From: TTA-H9 sp002071415
GTDB lineage: Bacteria > Bacteroidota > Bacteroidia > Bacteroidales > TTA-H9
Direction of reading: 5' to 3'
Length of the DNA: 64,000 nt
NCBI GenBank assembly: GCA_035411425.1
Contig: DAONSX010000002.1
Coordinates: 65,375-129,374, forward strand
A program made the position numbers and the translations under genes. A model generated the notes under the pieces. The model did not search any database and was not told where the DNA came from. It saw nothing but the letters and a program-made list of their open reading frames with translations. This document shows positions 48,854 to 58,926 of the stretch, piece by piece; the first letter of the stretch is position 1, and the number at the start of each line of letters is the position of its first letter.

Positions 48854-49678
48854 ATGAATGAAAGTTTTGGTTCACAGCGATATACGAAGATCACCACTCA
48901 CGTACTTCAGGAGATGAAACTAAAGGGCGAGAAGATAGCCATGCTTACGGCCTATGATTATTCGATGGCTGGAATTCTCGATGCTGCCGGGATAGATGTG
49001 ATTCTGGTTGGCGATAGTGCTTCCAATGTAATGGCAGGTTATACAACTACTCTTCCTATTACGCTTGACGAAATGATTTATCATGCCAGCTCGGTAGTGC
49101 GTGCCGTACAAAGAGCATTAGTCGTTGTAGATTTGCCTTTTGGTACTTATCAGGGAAATTCTAAGATGGCTTTGGCTTCGGCCATTCGCATCATGAAGGA
49201 AAGTGGTGCCAATGCCATTAAGATTGAGGGAGGCAAAGAAATCATAGAAAGTGTGGAAAGAATACTTTCGGCTGGCATTCCCGTGATGGGCCATTTAGGA
49301 TTGACGCCTCAATCTATTCATAAGTTTGGTACTTATGTAGTTAGGGCCAAAGAAGAAACCGAAGCCAACAAACTGAAAGAAGATGCCCAATTGCTCGAAA
49401 AAGCGGGTTGCTTTGCTATCGTGCTCGAAAAAATTCCTGCTGCTTTGGGTGCCGAAGTTACTCAATTGGTAAAATGCCCGATTATTGGCATTGGTGCTGG
49501 TTCTGGCGTGGATGGACAGGTATTGGTTTTGCATGATATGTTGGGTATTACTATCAAATTTTCTCCTCGTTTTCTGCGTCGCTACCACAACTTGTATGAA
49601 GAAATAAAAGGAGCCATTCAAACCTATATAGAAGACGTGAAAAACCTCGACTTTCCCAATGCCCGTGAACAATACTGA
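48854..49678 (+). CDS. panB: 3-methyl-2-oxobutanoate hydroxymethyltransferase
   Basis: Protein of 274 residues, first step of pantothenate synthesis. Visible family motifs are [36 protein letters not shown] (metal-binding Asp), [17 protein letters not shown] and [14 protein letters not shown]. The catalytic Glu lies in [10 protein letters not shown] and [16 protein letters not shown] follows. It is followed 20 bp later by the RluA-family gene. Confidence 0.97.
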   Translation: MNESFGSQRYTKITTHVLQEMKLKGEKIAMLTAYDYSMAGILDAAGIDVILVGDSASNVMAGYTTTLPITLDEMIYHASSVVRAVQRALVVVDLPFGTYQGNSKMALASAIRIMKESGANAIKIEGGKEIIESVERILSAGIPVMGHLGLTPQSIHKFGTYVVRAKEETEANKLKEDAQLLEKAGCFAIVLEKIPAALGAEVTQLVKCPIIGIGAGSGVDGQVLVLHDMLGITIKFSPRFLRRYHNLYEEIKGAIQTYIEDVKNLDFPNAREQY

Positions 49679-49698
49679 GTTTGCAAGGATTTTCATCT

Positions 49699-50424
49699 AT
49701 GGCGAAATTTATCGATCTTTCGCAACGTATCTTATATGAAGATAACCACCTGCTTGTTATCAACAAACTTCCTGGCGAAATCGTACAGGGAGATAAAACA
49801 GGAGATAAACCCCTCGTTGAAATTGCCAAAGATTATATAGCCCAGAAATACGATAAGCCAGGAAATGTATTTCTTGGGGTTGTTCATAGACTCGACCGTC
49901 CCGTAAGTGGAGCTATCATTTTGGCCCGCACAAGCAAAGCCCTCGAACGGCTCAATGCTATGCTTCAGGAAAGGAAAATTATGAAAACGTATTGGGCTAT
50001 TGTTAAAAATAAACCTCCAAAAGAAAATGATACACTCGTCAACTATGTTTGGAGAAATAAACAGAAAAACAAAACCATCGTATTCGATCATCCTATTAAA
50101 AAAAGTTCTGAAGCATCTCTAACTTATCGTATTGTGGCACAAAGTGTCAATTATTATCTTCTCGAAATAGGGCTCCATACTGGCCGCCATCATCAAATCA
50201 GAGCCCAATTAGCTCATATAGGTTGCCCCATCAAAGGCGACCTCAAATATGGTTTCCCAAGAAGCAATGACAGTGCTTTTATCCATTTGCATAGTCTCAA
50301 ACTCATTTTGATTCATCCGGTAAAAAACATACCCCTTGAGCTGATCGCACCTCCGCCTCATGATGCTCTTTGGAATTATTTTTTTGAATTGTTCTATCCT
50401 GACTTATCCCATAAAAACCTGTAA
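49699..50424 (+). CDS. RluA family pseudouridine synthase
   Basis: Protein of 241 residues from the ATG at 49699; an in-frame TTG at 49681 adds six residues and touches the panB stop, so it is unlikely. The family motif GVVHRLDRPVSGAIILART (about residues 58-76) includes the catalytic Asp. There is no N-terminal S4 domain. It probably modifies uridine in rRNA or tRNA; the exact target cannot be read from sequence. Confidence 0.92.
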   Translation: MAKFIDLSQRILYEDNHLLVINKLPGEIVQGDKTGDKPLVEIAKDYIAQKYDKPGNVFLGVVHRLDRPVSGAIILARTSKALERLNAMLQERKIMKTYWAIVKNKPPKENDTLVNYVWRNKQKNKTIVFDHPIKKSSEASLTYRIVAQSVNYYLLEIGLHTGRHHQIRAQLAHIGCPIKGDLKYGFPRSNDSAFIHLHSLKLILIHPVKNIPLELIAPPPHDALWNYFFELFYPDLSHKNL

Positions 50425-50747
50425 TTTTTTTATATCTCTTTTATAAACCTTTTCCATCCAACACTCATTATCGAAAAAGCAAATTCATGAACCAACTCAT
50501 CTTGATTAATTTATAAAATCATAAAAACGATATCCGTATAAATAAAAAGTACCCAATATTAGAAATATTACATAATTCACTCGGAACCAAATACCACCAT
50601 GTAAACTTTTTTAAATACAACCATGAGGCATTCTCGAATGAGGAAGGAATCTTTCAGCAGGATTTGCGACATTCCCATTTTTCAGGGGAAGAAGAAATAA
50701 TCTGGGATTATAGAATATTAGGTAGTTTCGCTGTTAATTTCTTGCCT

Positions 50748-53561
50748 ATGCATTCAAATCATTGCATTCCTGCCTGTTTTTTCATGATATTTTCGTTTTT
50801 TCTTCATGAAAATTCTGAAGCTCAGTTTTTTTATAGTGGAGAAGACCCATCATATATCCAATGGCAGCAAATCGAATCACCTCAGAATCGGGTAGTATTT
50901 CCCAAAGGTGAAGAAGAATTAGGAAGAAAATGCAGCCAGGCATTGAAAGAAGTGCTGAGCAACAAATATTATACTCGAAATTTGAAGTTATCCCGGCTCG
51001 ATGTTTTATTACATACTCGAACACTCACTTCGAATGCGTGGGTTTCATGGGCTCCTGCCCGTATGGAGATATTTACCACACCTCCTCAGGATTTGTCCAC
51101 TATTTCATGGCATAATTATTTAGCTTTACACGAATCCAGACATTTTGTTCAGATTAACAGTTTGAATACAGGTTTCACCAGGGTCTTATCGTATTTATTT
51201 GGGCAACAAGCTCATGGCCTTGTACTCGGCTTGCATTTGCCATTATGGTTTATAGAAGGTGATGCTGTTTGGGCCGAAAGTGTATTTTCTCATTCCGGCC
51301 GATTGAGAGATCCTTTTTTCTTTCTTCAGCAAAATGCTCAATGGAGCGCAGGAATCCATTATTCCTATGATAAATCTTATTTTGGCTCATATCGCGACTT
51401 TGTTCCCGATCGTTATGTTTTGGGTGCTCGCCTCATTTCGAACGCAAATTTAAAATACGGTGACGATATCTTTTACAAAGGCCTTGACAAAGCCGCCCAT
51501 CAACCATGGCGACCACGGGCTTTTACACATGGATTCAAAAAAGAGACTGGAATAACCCCTTCACAACTTCTAAGAAATTCCCAAATGAAAGAATACGCTC
51601 ATTATAGCAACGAATATATAAAATCATCCATCTTTAAAATCTCTGAATATACCAACTACATTCCTACCGGTTTCATAGGAAACAGTATAATTTGCATCCA
51701 GCAAAAGTTGGGTGAAATCGATCGATTGATCGAGATAAATTCCGAGAGTGAGCAAAAGGTTATATTTATTCCGGGTTATTACCTGCCTGAATCAGTAAGT
51801 ACCTGCGATTCAATTACAATAATGATAGTGAAGCAACCCGATGGGCGGTGGCAGCATAAGAGTTCCTCAAATATTGGAATTTACAAGCACGACAAGGAAA
51901 AATATTCCGAAATAAAAACCCATAACCTTCTTTTTTCGCCTGATGTGTCGCTCGACAAAACCAAAATGGCATTAGTAGAAATTAAAGAGAATGGAATTTC
52001 TGTTTTAAATGTCATTGATTTGGGCACAAATCAGATAATGAGTACTATTGATGCTCCAATAGACGAAACAATAGAATGCCCACGTTGGCAAGTGAATAAC
52101 CAGCAGATAGTTTTCTGGTTGGCTGGAGATCAAGGTAAGGCTCTTGCAATGGGAGATATCCAACTTAAATCAATCCAACAACTCACGAACTATACCTTTA
52201 ACCCTGTTTACAGGCTTTTTGGAAAGGGAGATACTATCTTTTTTTCGGGGGCTTACCAGCAAAAACCACAAATTATGGCCTATTCAATTAGTTCCCAAAA
52301 AACTTTCTGTCTTACACAAGCCCAATATGGCGCTGATTACGCTGTATGGGATTCTCATAGAAAACGTTTAGTCTATGCCGATTACACCCTCGATGGCTAT
52401 AAACTCACAATTGTTCCTTCCGATTCTTTACTATGGGAAGAAGTTAGAGGATACTGGATGAGTGATAATCAGCACAGCCTTCCATGCATGGACTACACCT
52501 ACACTTTTTCTAATAATGAAGATACAAACTCAACTCGGGATCAGATTACACCATATAAAAAATCTTCGCATCTATTTAATTTTCATAGTTATGGTCCAGT
52601 CTCCATTTCACCTGATGATGCCACCATAAATCCAGGTTTCACCCTTATGTCGCAAAACCTCCTAAATACTTCTATACTACGAGGTGGCTATGAATATCTC
52701 ATCCAAGAAGAAACCAATCAATGGTTCTTGAATTATCAATACAGAGGTTTTTATCCGATTTTTGGACTCGATGCATTTTATAAGACAAATAATCATAGTA
52801 TCAACCACAATGAGCTACCTCAGGATCATAATGAAATTTATCCGGCTCAGGTGTTAGAAATGAAGGCTAATCTTACTTTCCCGTGGCATTGGTTGAAAAG
52901 ACTTTGGCAACAAAACATTTCATTTCGCATGGGTCTCTCTTCCATTTGGGTAGATGAATATAAAGATGGCCCTTCACTGAGGCTCGATGATTCTTTCTTC
53001 ACTATGAATTTTGAATTTTTCTGGTCAAGGATTTTCAAATCAACCTCACAACATATTTATCCACAATGGGGACAGACTTTTTACGGTCTACTGCGTCTGG
53101 CTCCGATGGAAAATATTGACAGACTGCAAGGCTTAGCCGCCGAAGCCTCATTTTATACCCCTGCATGTGGAAAGCACGACGGATTTAAATTTTATGTCGG
53201 ATTCGAAAACCAGAATTTAAAACATTATGTTTTTTCGCATTCTATTTCAATGCCAAGAGGATACACTAATTTGGGTTATGGATCTATATTTTCATCACAG
53301 TTTTCTTGGCGAACTCCATTGATGTATCCCGATTTGAATTTTAGTTCATTATTTTATTGTAAAAGAATATATGGTGGCCTTAATGGCGACCTTGCTTATT
53401 GGAATGAAAAATGGTATAGAAGCATAGGCATAGAATTGACAGGAGAATTTTATATTTTGAGGTTGCCCATGCCTGTATCTTTTACTATTCGATCGAGCTA
53501 TTTACCTCAACAAAAATCTTGGCGGGTGGATGTCATTCTAAGGGCCGATTTCAGCTTTTGA
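50748..53561 (+). CDS. exported gluzincin-like peptidase with TolB-like propeller and barrel-like C-terminus
   Basis: Protein of 937 residues from the ATG at 50748, which starts a signal peptide ending near NSEAQ; a TTG 28 codons upstream is less likely. The N-terminal part has HESRH (residues 128-132), a HExxH zinc motif, and WFIEGDAVWAES with a downstream Glu (about residue 170), as in gluzincin metallopeptidases. The middle (about 290-600) has weak TolB/WD-like repeats, such as LFSPDVSLDKTKMALVEI. The last third (about 640-937) shows alternating beta-strand patterns and ends in RADFSF, like an outer-membrane barrel. It could be an outer-membrane-anchored peptidase. Substrate unknown. Confidence 0.65.
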   Translation: MHSNHCIPACFFMIFSFFLHENSEAQFFYSGEDPSYIQWQQIESPQNRVVFPKGEEELGRKCSQALKEVLSNKYYTRNLKLSRLDVLLHTRTLTSNAWVSWAPARMEIFTTPPQDLSTISWHNYLALHESRHFVQINSLNTGFTRVLSYLFGQQAHGLVLGLHLPLWFIEGDAVWAESVFSHSGRLRDPFFFLQQNAQWSAGIHYSYDKSYFGSYRDFVPDRYVLGARLISNANLKYGDDIFYKGLDKAAHQPWRPRAFTHGFKKETGITPSQLLRNSQMKEYAHYSNEYIKSSIFKISEYTNYIPTGFIGNSIICIQQKLGEIDRLIEINSESEQKVIFIPGYYLPESVSTCDSITIMIVKQPDGRWQHKSSSNIGIYKHDKEKYSEIKTHNLLFSPDVSLDKTKMALVEIKENGISVLNVIDLGTNQIMSTIDAPIDETIECPRWQVNNQQIVFWLAGDQGKALAMGDIQLKSIQQLTNYTFNPVYRLFGKGDTIFFSGAYQQKPQIMAYSISSQKTFCLTQAQYGADYAVWDSHRKRLVYADYTLDGYKLTIVPSDSLLWEEVRGYWMSDNQHSLPCMDYTYTFSNNEDTNSTRDQITPYKKSSHLFNFHSYGPVSISPDDATINPGFTLMSQNLLNTSILRGGYEYLIQEETNQWFLNYQYRGFYPIFGLDAFYKTNNHSINHNELPQDHNEIYPAQVLEMKANLTFPWHWLKRLWQQNISFRMGLSSIWVDEYKDGPSLRLDDSFFTMNFEFFWSRIFKSTSQHIYPQWGQTFYGLLRLAPMENIDRLQGLAAEASFYTPACGKHDGFKFYVGFENQNLKHYVFSHSISMPRGYTNLGYGSIFSSQFSWRTPLMYPDLNFSSLFYCKRIYGGLNGDLAYWNEKWYRSIGIELTGEFYILRLPMPVSFTIRSSYLPQQKSWRVDVILRADFSF

Positions 53562-53665
53562 AATTTCAGGAAACAAAAAAACCTCCTTATAACATATTCT
53601 AAAAAATTAATTATTCATACAACCTTCTTTTTAATTTTTATGTCTCAATTAAACAGGAAACTTTC

Positions 53666-54217
53666 ATGAAAGATGAAACTCTTCTGATTAAAGGATGTTT
53701 GGAAGGCAATGCAAAGATGCAGAAGTGCCTTTATGATACTTATGCATCGAAGATGTTTGGGATATGTTTAAGATATGCAAACAGCCACGCAGAGGCCTCC
53801 GATATTCTACAAGAAGGTTTTATCAAGGTTTTTACTAAACTACAGGATTTTCGTAATGAAGGTTCCTTAGAAGGATGGATTAAAAGAATTATGATCAATA
53901 CAGCTATCAATTTTTGTATAAAAGAAAAAAAACACTTTACGACCGATTTGGACAATACCGGTGAAATTATCGAGCAGGCTGCGATGAATTATGATAGCCT
54001 GCATTTGAAAGACCTTATGAGACTTGTTCAGAAATTACCCTCAGGATACCGTACCGTTTTTAACCTTTACGAAATCGAAGGCTATACACATAAAGAAATA
54101 TCAGAATTGATGGGTATTTCTATCAATACTTCGAAGACTCAGCTAATGCATGCCCGCCGCTTCCTTCAGAAACAACTTTTAAGTATCGAAAAACAAACCA
54201 ATTCGATTAAACGATGA
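53666..54217 (+). CDS. ECF-type RNA polymerase sigma factor
   Basis: Protein of 183 residues with sigma region 2 (LYDTYASKMFGICLRYAN; ASDILQEGFIKVFTKL, residues about 22-66) and region 4 (LPSGYRTVFNLYEIEGYTHKEI; GISINTSKTQLMHARRFL). No region 3 is present, as in ECF sigmas. The stop overlaps the next gene's start by 4 bp (ATGA), so the two are coupled and likely a sigma/anti-sigma pair. Confidence 0.93.
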   Translation: MKDETLLIKGCLEGNAKMQKCLYDTYASKMFGICLRYANSHAEASDILQEGFIKVFTKLQDFRNEGSLEGWIKRIMINTAINFCIKEKKHFTTDLDNTGEIIEQAAMNYDSLHLKDLMRLVQKLPSGYRTVFNLYEIEGYTHKEISELMGISINTSKTQLMHARRFLQKQLLSIEKQTNSIKR

Positions 54218-55263
54218 GACAAGAAGAAGAAATAGGAAAGTTTTTCAAGGGAAAATTTGAAAATTATGCCGAAACTCCTCCTAAAAGGGTTTGGGAGAAT
54301 ATCGCTTCGTATCTTGGTCATCCTAAGCCAGTGAAGAATATTTTCCATCAACGTTTCTTTATTATAACCATTACATTAGTTGGCATTGCTACATTGCTCT
54401 CCATTGTGTTTCTGACTCGAAAATCGAACCAAACATTACAAAATGATTTCGTACAGAATACAACAACGATTAGTACTTCAACTGAAAATAAAATTACGCA
54501 GCAAGCCCAAACATTTGCCTTTGATTCCTCGAATAATAAACCTGATCGAAAAAACGAAATTCCAGCATCTATACATTCAAGCGCATTACTGACAAGCAAA
54601 CCTTTTCCCTCTCAAGAATCTTCGATTGTAATAAATGAAAACCGTAATCTCCCAGTGAAGTCTATCTCCGAGGCTATAGAAGCACAACCCGAACTTCCTA
54701 TACAGCCTGAAATCACAGAACCTTTAGAAATCGAACCCGCTATGGATTTTGCTGAAAGCCTTCAGATACAATCTATCGAAACCGAAATCCTTAATTACCA
54801 AGTGATTTCCGTATGCAAAGGAGAGGAAGTATTTCTGAATGCCGGGGACGGTCAGAATTATAAATGGAACAATGGAGCACAAACTCAAGCTATTACTTTT
54901 CAGGCACTCGAAAATAGTCTCTTCGACGTAAATTTCGTCAATCCCGACGGGAAAAAGGTAAAACAAACTTTCGACATTCGCTTACTTAATTGTTCTATAT
55001 ACATTCCTAAGGCTTTTTCTCCTAATAACGATGGTTTTAATGACATTTACAAGGTAGAAGCCGAAGGTTTAGCAGAATTTGAAATGAAGATATTCTCGCA
55101 ATGGGGTGAATTGGTCTTCCAGTCTAAGGACATTCATTCTGGGTGGGACGGCCGGATTCATGGCAGTCGTGCCCCTTCGGGTATATACATTTACCAAATA
55201 CGATATACTGATCCCATTTCACATAAAAGGGCGTTCTTCGGTACACTGACATTACTTCCTTAA
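54214..55263 (+). CDS. membrane protein with anti-sigma-like N-terminus and T9SS type B (CHU_C) C-terminal domain
   Basis: Protein of 349 residues. The short cytoplasmic N-terminus (FFKGKFENYAETPPKRVWEN) has the PPxxVW motif seen in Bacteroidota proteins encoded after ECF sigmas. One membrane segment follows (about residues 47-67). Then comes a long, low-complexity, Glu/Pro-rich stretch (about 70-190), an Ig-like segment with YKWNNGAQTQAI, and a C-terminal CHU_C gliding-motility domain (AFSPNNDGFNDIY, then SQWGELVFQS, GWDGR, SGIYIYQIRY). There is no cleavable signal peptide. I infer an anti-sigma factor whose outer half senses the secretion machinery. Confidence 0.75.
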   Translation: MRQEEEIGKFFKGKFENYAETPPKRVWENIASYLGHPKPVKNIFHQRFFIITITLVGIATLLSIVFLTRKSNQTLQNDFVQNTTTISTSTENKITQQAQTFAFDSSNNKPDRKNEIPASIHSSALLTSKPFPSQESSIVINENRNLPVKSISEAIEAQPELPIQPEITEPLEIEPAMDFAESLQIQSIETEILNYQVISVCKGEEVFLNAGDGQNYKWNNGAQTQAITFQALENSLFDVNFVNPDGKKVKQTFDIRLLNCSIYIPKAFSPNNDGFNDIYKVEAEGLAEFEMKIFSQWGELVFQSKDIHSGWDGRIHGSRAPSGIYIYQIRYTDPISHKRAFFGTLTLLP

Positions 55264-55404
55264 AGCCCAAAAATACCTATTTACTGAGATCAGAGAAAGG
55301 TTGCCAGCAGTGATGCTCGCAGCCTTTCAATCTATTCTGCACATAGGAAGTATTTTGAAAATTTTATCGATGACCATTTTTAATGATATATTAATTTTTA
55401 GGTA

Positions 55405-55821
55405 TTATTTTTTTGTTTTTAGTATATCGCGGATTTCGGTTAGTAGTTTTTCTTCATTAGAAGGAGCAAGAACGGAGGCAGGTTTTTCTTTCTTTTTATG
55501 AAATTGGTTCATCGCCTTGATCATCATAAAAATGGCAAAAGCAATAATAATGAAATCAACCAGCGTTTGAATGAAGCTGCCGATATTCAATGTTACGGCA
55601 GGAATTAATTGATTGCTTCCATTGTAAGCGGCTGACTTAAGGGTGATTTTGATATCGGTAAAATTTATCCCTCCGATTAGAAGACCAATAGGTGGCATAA
55701 TTACGTCATTTACAAGTGAAGAAACAATTTTCCCGAAAGCTGCACCGAGGATAATTCCAACGGCCATGTCTATTACATTGCCACGCATGGCAAAGGTTTT
55801 GAATTCTTGTAACAGGCTCAT
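55405..55821 (-). CDS. mscL: large-conductance mechanosensitive channel MscL
   Basis: Protein of 138 residues. It starts [22 protein letters not shown] with the gate helix ([20 protein letters not shown]), a periplasmic loop and a second helix (residues about 80-100), then a charged C-terminal helix. It forms a pentameric safety valve against osmotic downshock. It is 24 bp after the cupin gene on the same strand. Confidence 0.96.
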   Translation of the reverse strand: MSLLQEFKTFAMRGNVIDMAVGIILGAAFGKIVSSLVNDVIMPPIGLLIGGINFTDIKITLKSAAYNGSNQLIPAVTLNIGSFIQTLVDFIIIAFAIFMMIKAMNQFHKKKEKPASVLAPSNEEKLLTEIRDILKTKK

Positions 55822-55845
55822 AATCGATAAGTTATTATTAGAAAT

Positions 55846-56331
55846 TTATTCGACAAACCTATTCAATTTTTTGGTTACCTGCAATAAAAATTCACCAGCT
55901 TGTGGATGGTTCTCTGCAGGAGCCCAGGGAGCAAATACCTTGTCGGTAGTTGGATCGTAAGGACCGTGTTTTACTTCATAGATTACCGTCCCAGACTCGA
56001 GGGCGATAATGGAATGCCATGTGCGAGGAGGAACTTCGGCTCCAAAGTGTCCTTCCTCCCGGTCAAGAATGATAAAATCATCGATTTCACCCGTATCATC
56101 ATAGATAATTACAGCTATCCTCCCTTTTAAAATAATGAAAACTTCCGACTTATCTGGGTTTTCGTGTTTATGAGGTTGTACATACGAACCTGGTTCTATG
56201 GCATTCAACATCCGTTGCACAGGATCTGCAGCATAAGTGTGATAATTGAATATTATACGTCCACGTTTGCTTTTTTGTGCTGCTCTTATAAGCTCTTCGA
56301 TATGTGGGTTGGTAATTGCTATTAAACTCAT
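55846..56331 (-). CDS. WbuC-type cupin protein
   Basis: Protein of 161 residues from the ATG at 56331; a longer reading to 56385 would start upstream of the -7 box at 56347. It is a cupin with the metal-binding HKHENPDKSEVFIILKG (about residues 54-70) and a second HIS-containing strand (RTWHSIIALE). WbuC-like cupins are linked to surface polysaccharide loci in other bacteria, but no such locus is here. Function unknown. Confidence 0.75.
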   Translation of the reverse strand: MSLIAITNPHIEELIRAAQKSKRGRIIFNYHTYAADPVQRMLNAIEPGSYVQPHKHENPDKSEVFIILKGRIAVIIYDDTGEIDDFIILDREEGHFGAEVPPRTWHSIIALESGTVIYEVKHGPYDPTTDKVFAPWAPAENHPQAGEFLLQVTKKLNRFVE

Positions 56332-56346
56332 AATGGAATGAATTTT

Positions 56347-56354
56347 CAAAATTA
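56347..56354 (-). promoter_or_regulatory. -7 box of the cupin-mscL unit
   Basis: On the minus strand TAATTTTG is a full match to TAnnTTTG, 15 bp before the cupin ATG. No clear -33 box. Confidence 0.4.
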
Positions 56355-56573
56355 AAGGAAGTAGATGGAATATGCGATAAAACAATTTAAAGTAAGGTAT
56401 TGCGAAATAATTTTCTTATCGAATTTTTAGGATAGTCTCATTGCAGTTGCCATTACGCTCAGTTTATCGAAAAGCCATTAACAAGAAAATCGTTCAAAGT
56501 GCTTGAAAAATTTATCATATATTCAATTTTCTTGTTCATTTCGTTGGTAGGGTGTCTTTTTTGAAATTCATTA

Positions 56574-56638
56574 AAAAAACCCTGTCAAAGAATCCCAAAA
56601 TTGGTGAATTTTGATAACCTTTGCTCTGACAGGGTTTT
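56574..56638 (-). terminator. terminator of the Asp-box T9SS gene
   Basis: Arms AAAACCCTGTCA/TGACAGGGTTTT are joined by a loop of about 39 nt. On the minus strand the hairpin is followed by a run of seven T. It lies 75 bp past the stop of the gene at 56713. Confidence 0.75.
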
Positions 56639-56712
56639 GTTAAAAGCTGAATTCGGTCAGAGTATTCTATGATGAAAGAATTTCATCGAGAATAACCGCC
56701 TCTTGATATGGT

Positions 56713-58554
56713 TTACTGAATAAGAACAGGATAAGTAACCGTTTGAGTACCCGAATAAACTGTCAATAAATAATACCCTGATTTTAAAGAAGATGTATTA
56801 ATGGAGAGCAAATGAGTTCCGGCAGTTTTATTTCCGTAATCACAACGTTTTACGATTTGACCGGCAAGGTTGGTAAGTTCTACTGAAACATTAGCTGCAG
56901 CCTTTTGGTCGACAGATACGAAGACTTTATCGGAAGCAGGATTGGGGTAAGGTTTCGAAATGTTAGTCAGTTCTATATCATGGATGCCCACACCGAGCTG
57001 ATTTTTAGGAATAGATACAAACAATTGGTGATTATCAACCGGATCGTGATCTCCATCAAGAGCAAGACCTGGATGCGGGTCAACATTGTAAACCAAATAC
57101 ACATTATCGTCGGAGAGTTGCCCTAACTGAGGCCAGATTCCTTCGTCGAAGATATGCGAAATGTCGCTCATAATATCGATAAATTTGCCTGACCATAATT
57201 CACCTTTATTAGATGCTACCCTCATCCAGATATGTTTGAAATTATTGGTTCCATTATCATAACCTTCGGTAGTAGAGGCATAAGCCACATAAACATTATC
57301 CTGATCATCCACGTAAATGCTTGGCATAGTAGAAAGTCCAATAGACCTATAATATAATAGATCACTCTGAAAATCTAATTGTCCATTACCATTCAAATCC
57401 TGACTCCAGCCGATAAGATTGTAATTTTCTATCATTTCCGAACCTTCGAAGCCATAAGGGCAAAGAGCCATTTTGTTATCAGAAAAGGGAGGGCGAGATT
57501 CATTCCAGTATCCGATACCGTCTACGTAAGGATATAAATAATAGGTTCCATCACTATTTCCTTGAACTTTATTGATTCCGAAGGCTACATGTACCATGTA
57601 GTCCTTATCGATAGTCAAGGCAATGGAGTTGTCCACACAATAGAAGGTATCAGTGACATAGGTAAAATCATAGAATGGATAGGGATGTTGCCAGATGACG
57701 GTTTTGTGCCAGGTTTCGCCATTATTGTTTGATTTCATAAGAACGAGGTCCATCCATGGTCTCCCAATGAGATATGCTACGGTTTCTCCCCGAGATGCCA
57801 TTACGTATGCATCGGCTCCTATTTCGTAATAATATTCAGGGCCTAATTCTTCAATGATAGCATTTTGGATTTCCCAGGTTTGCCCCCCATCCAATGAACG
57901 AGAATAAAGCAAAGCCATGCCCTGACCGTTATATTCGGTATAGCTATTTACTATATAGTGGAGATACTGGTTATCAGGGCCAGAAGCAATCATACGTGGC
58001 CAGGCAGGTTCGGTTCCTATAGGGCCAGCTATGGGAGTCTGAATCCACGAGCCCGAAAAACGGTTTTCTCGATAAGAAAAAAGAAGATCGGATGATCGAT
58101 GGGCAATCACGGCTTCTCCGTTGGCTCCTGCTGGTGCATATCCTGGCCAGCCTGTACGCGAACTTTCGATACGACTCGTAGGTGCTGGCTGCCATGAAGT
58201 ACCATCCCAATAATTATAACCAGTTCCTCTGTCGGGATAACTGGTTGGAGTCATTCCTATAGTCCAAACATGAACCATCTGACCTTCGGGATACATGTAA
58301 AAGCGATTGCCCAAAGTGGAGTTAGTTTGAAGATCATATTGAGTAACACCTAAATCGGCTTCCGGGTAAGCCACTATACTTTTTAAACCAGGATTCTCTA
58401 GCATCCCATATATGTTGTCAATATTTTTAATAGGACGCTGGTGTTTGATTTTTACTGACTTTTGCCTGATTTCTTTCGAGGGAATAACCCTGGCGGTTGA
58501 CCATGCCTGCAGGCCAATGAGTAAGATGAACGTGATAGTAAAGAGTTTTTTCAT
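56713..58554 (-). CDS. exported Asp-box (BNR) protein with T9SS type A sorting domain
   Basis: Protein of 613 residues with a signal peptide (MKKLFTITFILLIGLQAWSTA). The body has two Asp-box motifs (SRSLDGGQTWE near residue 222 and SNNNGETWHK near 276) and WPRMIASGPDNQYLHYIV-like strands, so it probably forms a sialidase-type propeller. No catalytic Arg triad could be assigned, so it need not be an enzyme. The last 75 residues are a T9SS type A tail (YPNPASDKVFVSV, then SGYYLLTVYSG). It is likely secreted or surface-bound. Confidence 0.8.
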   Translation of the reverse strand: MKKLFTITFILLIGLQAWSTARVIPSKEIRQKSVKIKHQRPIKNIDNIYGMLENPGLKSIVAYPEADLGVTQYDLQTNSTLGNRFYMYPEGQMVHVWTIGMTPTSYPDRGTGYNYWDGTSWQPAPTSRIESSRTGWPGYAPAGANGEAVIAHRSSDLLFSYRENRFSGSWIQTPIAGPIGTEPAWPRMIASGPDNQYLHYIVNSYTEYNGQGMALLYSRSLDGGQTWEIQNAIIEELGPEYYYEIGADAYVMASRGETVAYLIGRPWMDLVLMKSNNNGETWHKTVIWQHPYPFYDFTYVTDTFYCVDNSIALTIDKDYMVHVAFGINKVQGNSDGTYYLYPYVDGIGYWNESRPPFSDNKMALCPYGFEGSEMIENYNLIGWSQDLNGNGQLDFQSDLLYYRSIGLSTMPSIYVDDQDNVYVAYASTTEGYDNGTNNFKHIWMRVASNKGELWSGKFIDIMSDISHIFDEGIWPQLGQLSDDNVYLVYNVDPHPGLALDGDHDPVDNHQLFVSIPKNQLGVGIHDIELTNISKPYPNPASDKVFVSVDQKAAANVSVELTNLAGQIVKRCDYGNKTAGTHLLSINTSSLKSGYYLLTVYSGTQTVTYPVLIQ

Positions 58555-58588
58555 GGTTGAATTTTTTAGTGGGTTGAATGTTTGCCAA

Positions 58589-58619
58589 CAAAAGTAAAAA
58601 ATCTCTTATAAAGTACAAA
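58589..58619 (-). promoter_or_regulatory. full Bacteroidota promoter of the Asp-box gene
   Basis: On the minus strand TTTG (58616-58619) and TACTTTTG (58589-58596) are separated by 19 bp, exactly the consensus. The -7 box is 34 bp before the ATG. It is the best promoter match in the window. Confidence 0.75.
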
Positions 58620-58926
58620 GTCTGAAATTAATCTTTAGAGATATTACATATAAATTATTCTTATTCCATTTAGCTAACTGGCTTAACTTCCTATTATTCA
58701 AACAATCGTATAGAAAGTTTTACAAAATTTAAAAAATTAAAGAACTTTGCATCGACAATGAACAACCGACAGTGATTGTTATACCGATGATGGTTGTGGA
58801 AATGTTTCAACGTCAGACATTACTTTTTCTAAGTTCTCATCCTCTATTCCATCAAGGGATTTCGGATGAGAACAAGGAGAACTTCCCTCAAGCTCATGTT
58901 TCTCGATAATTGATAATTACGTATCT

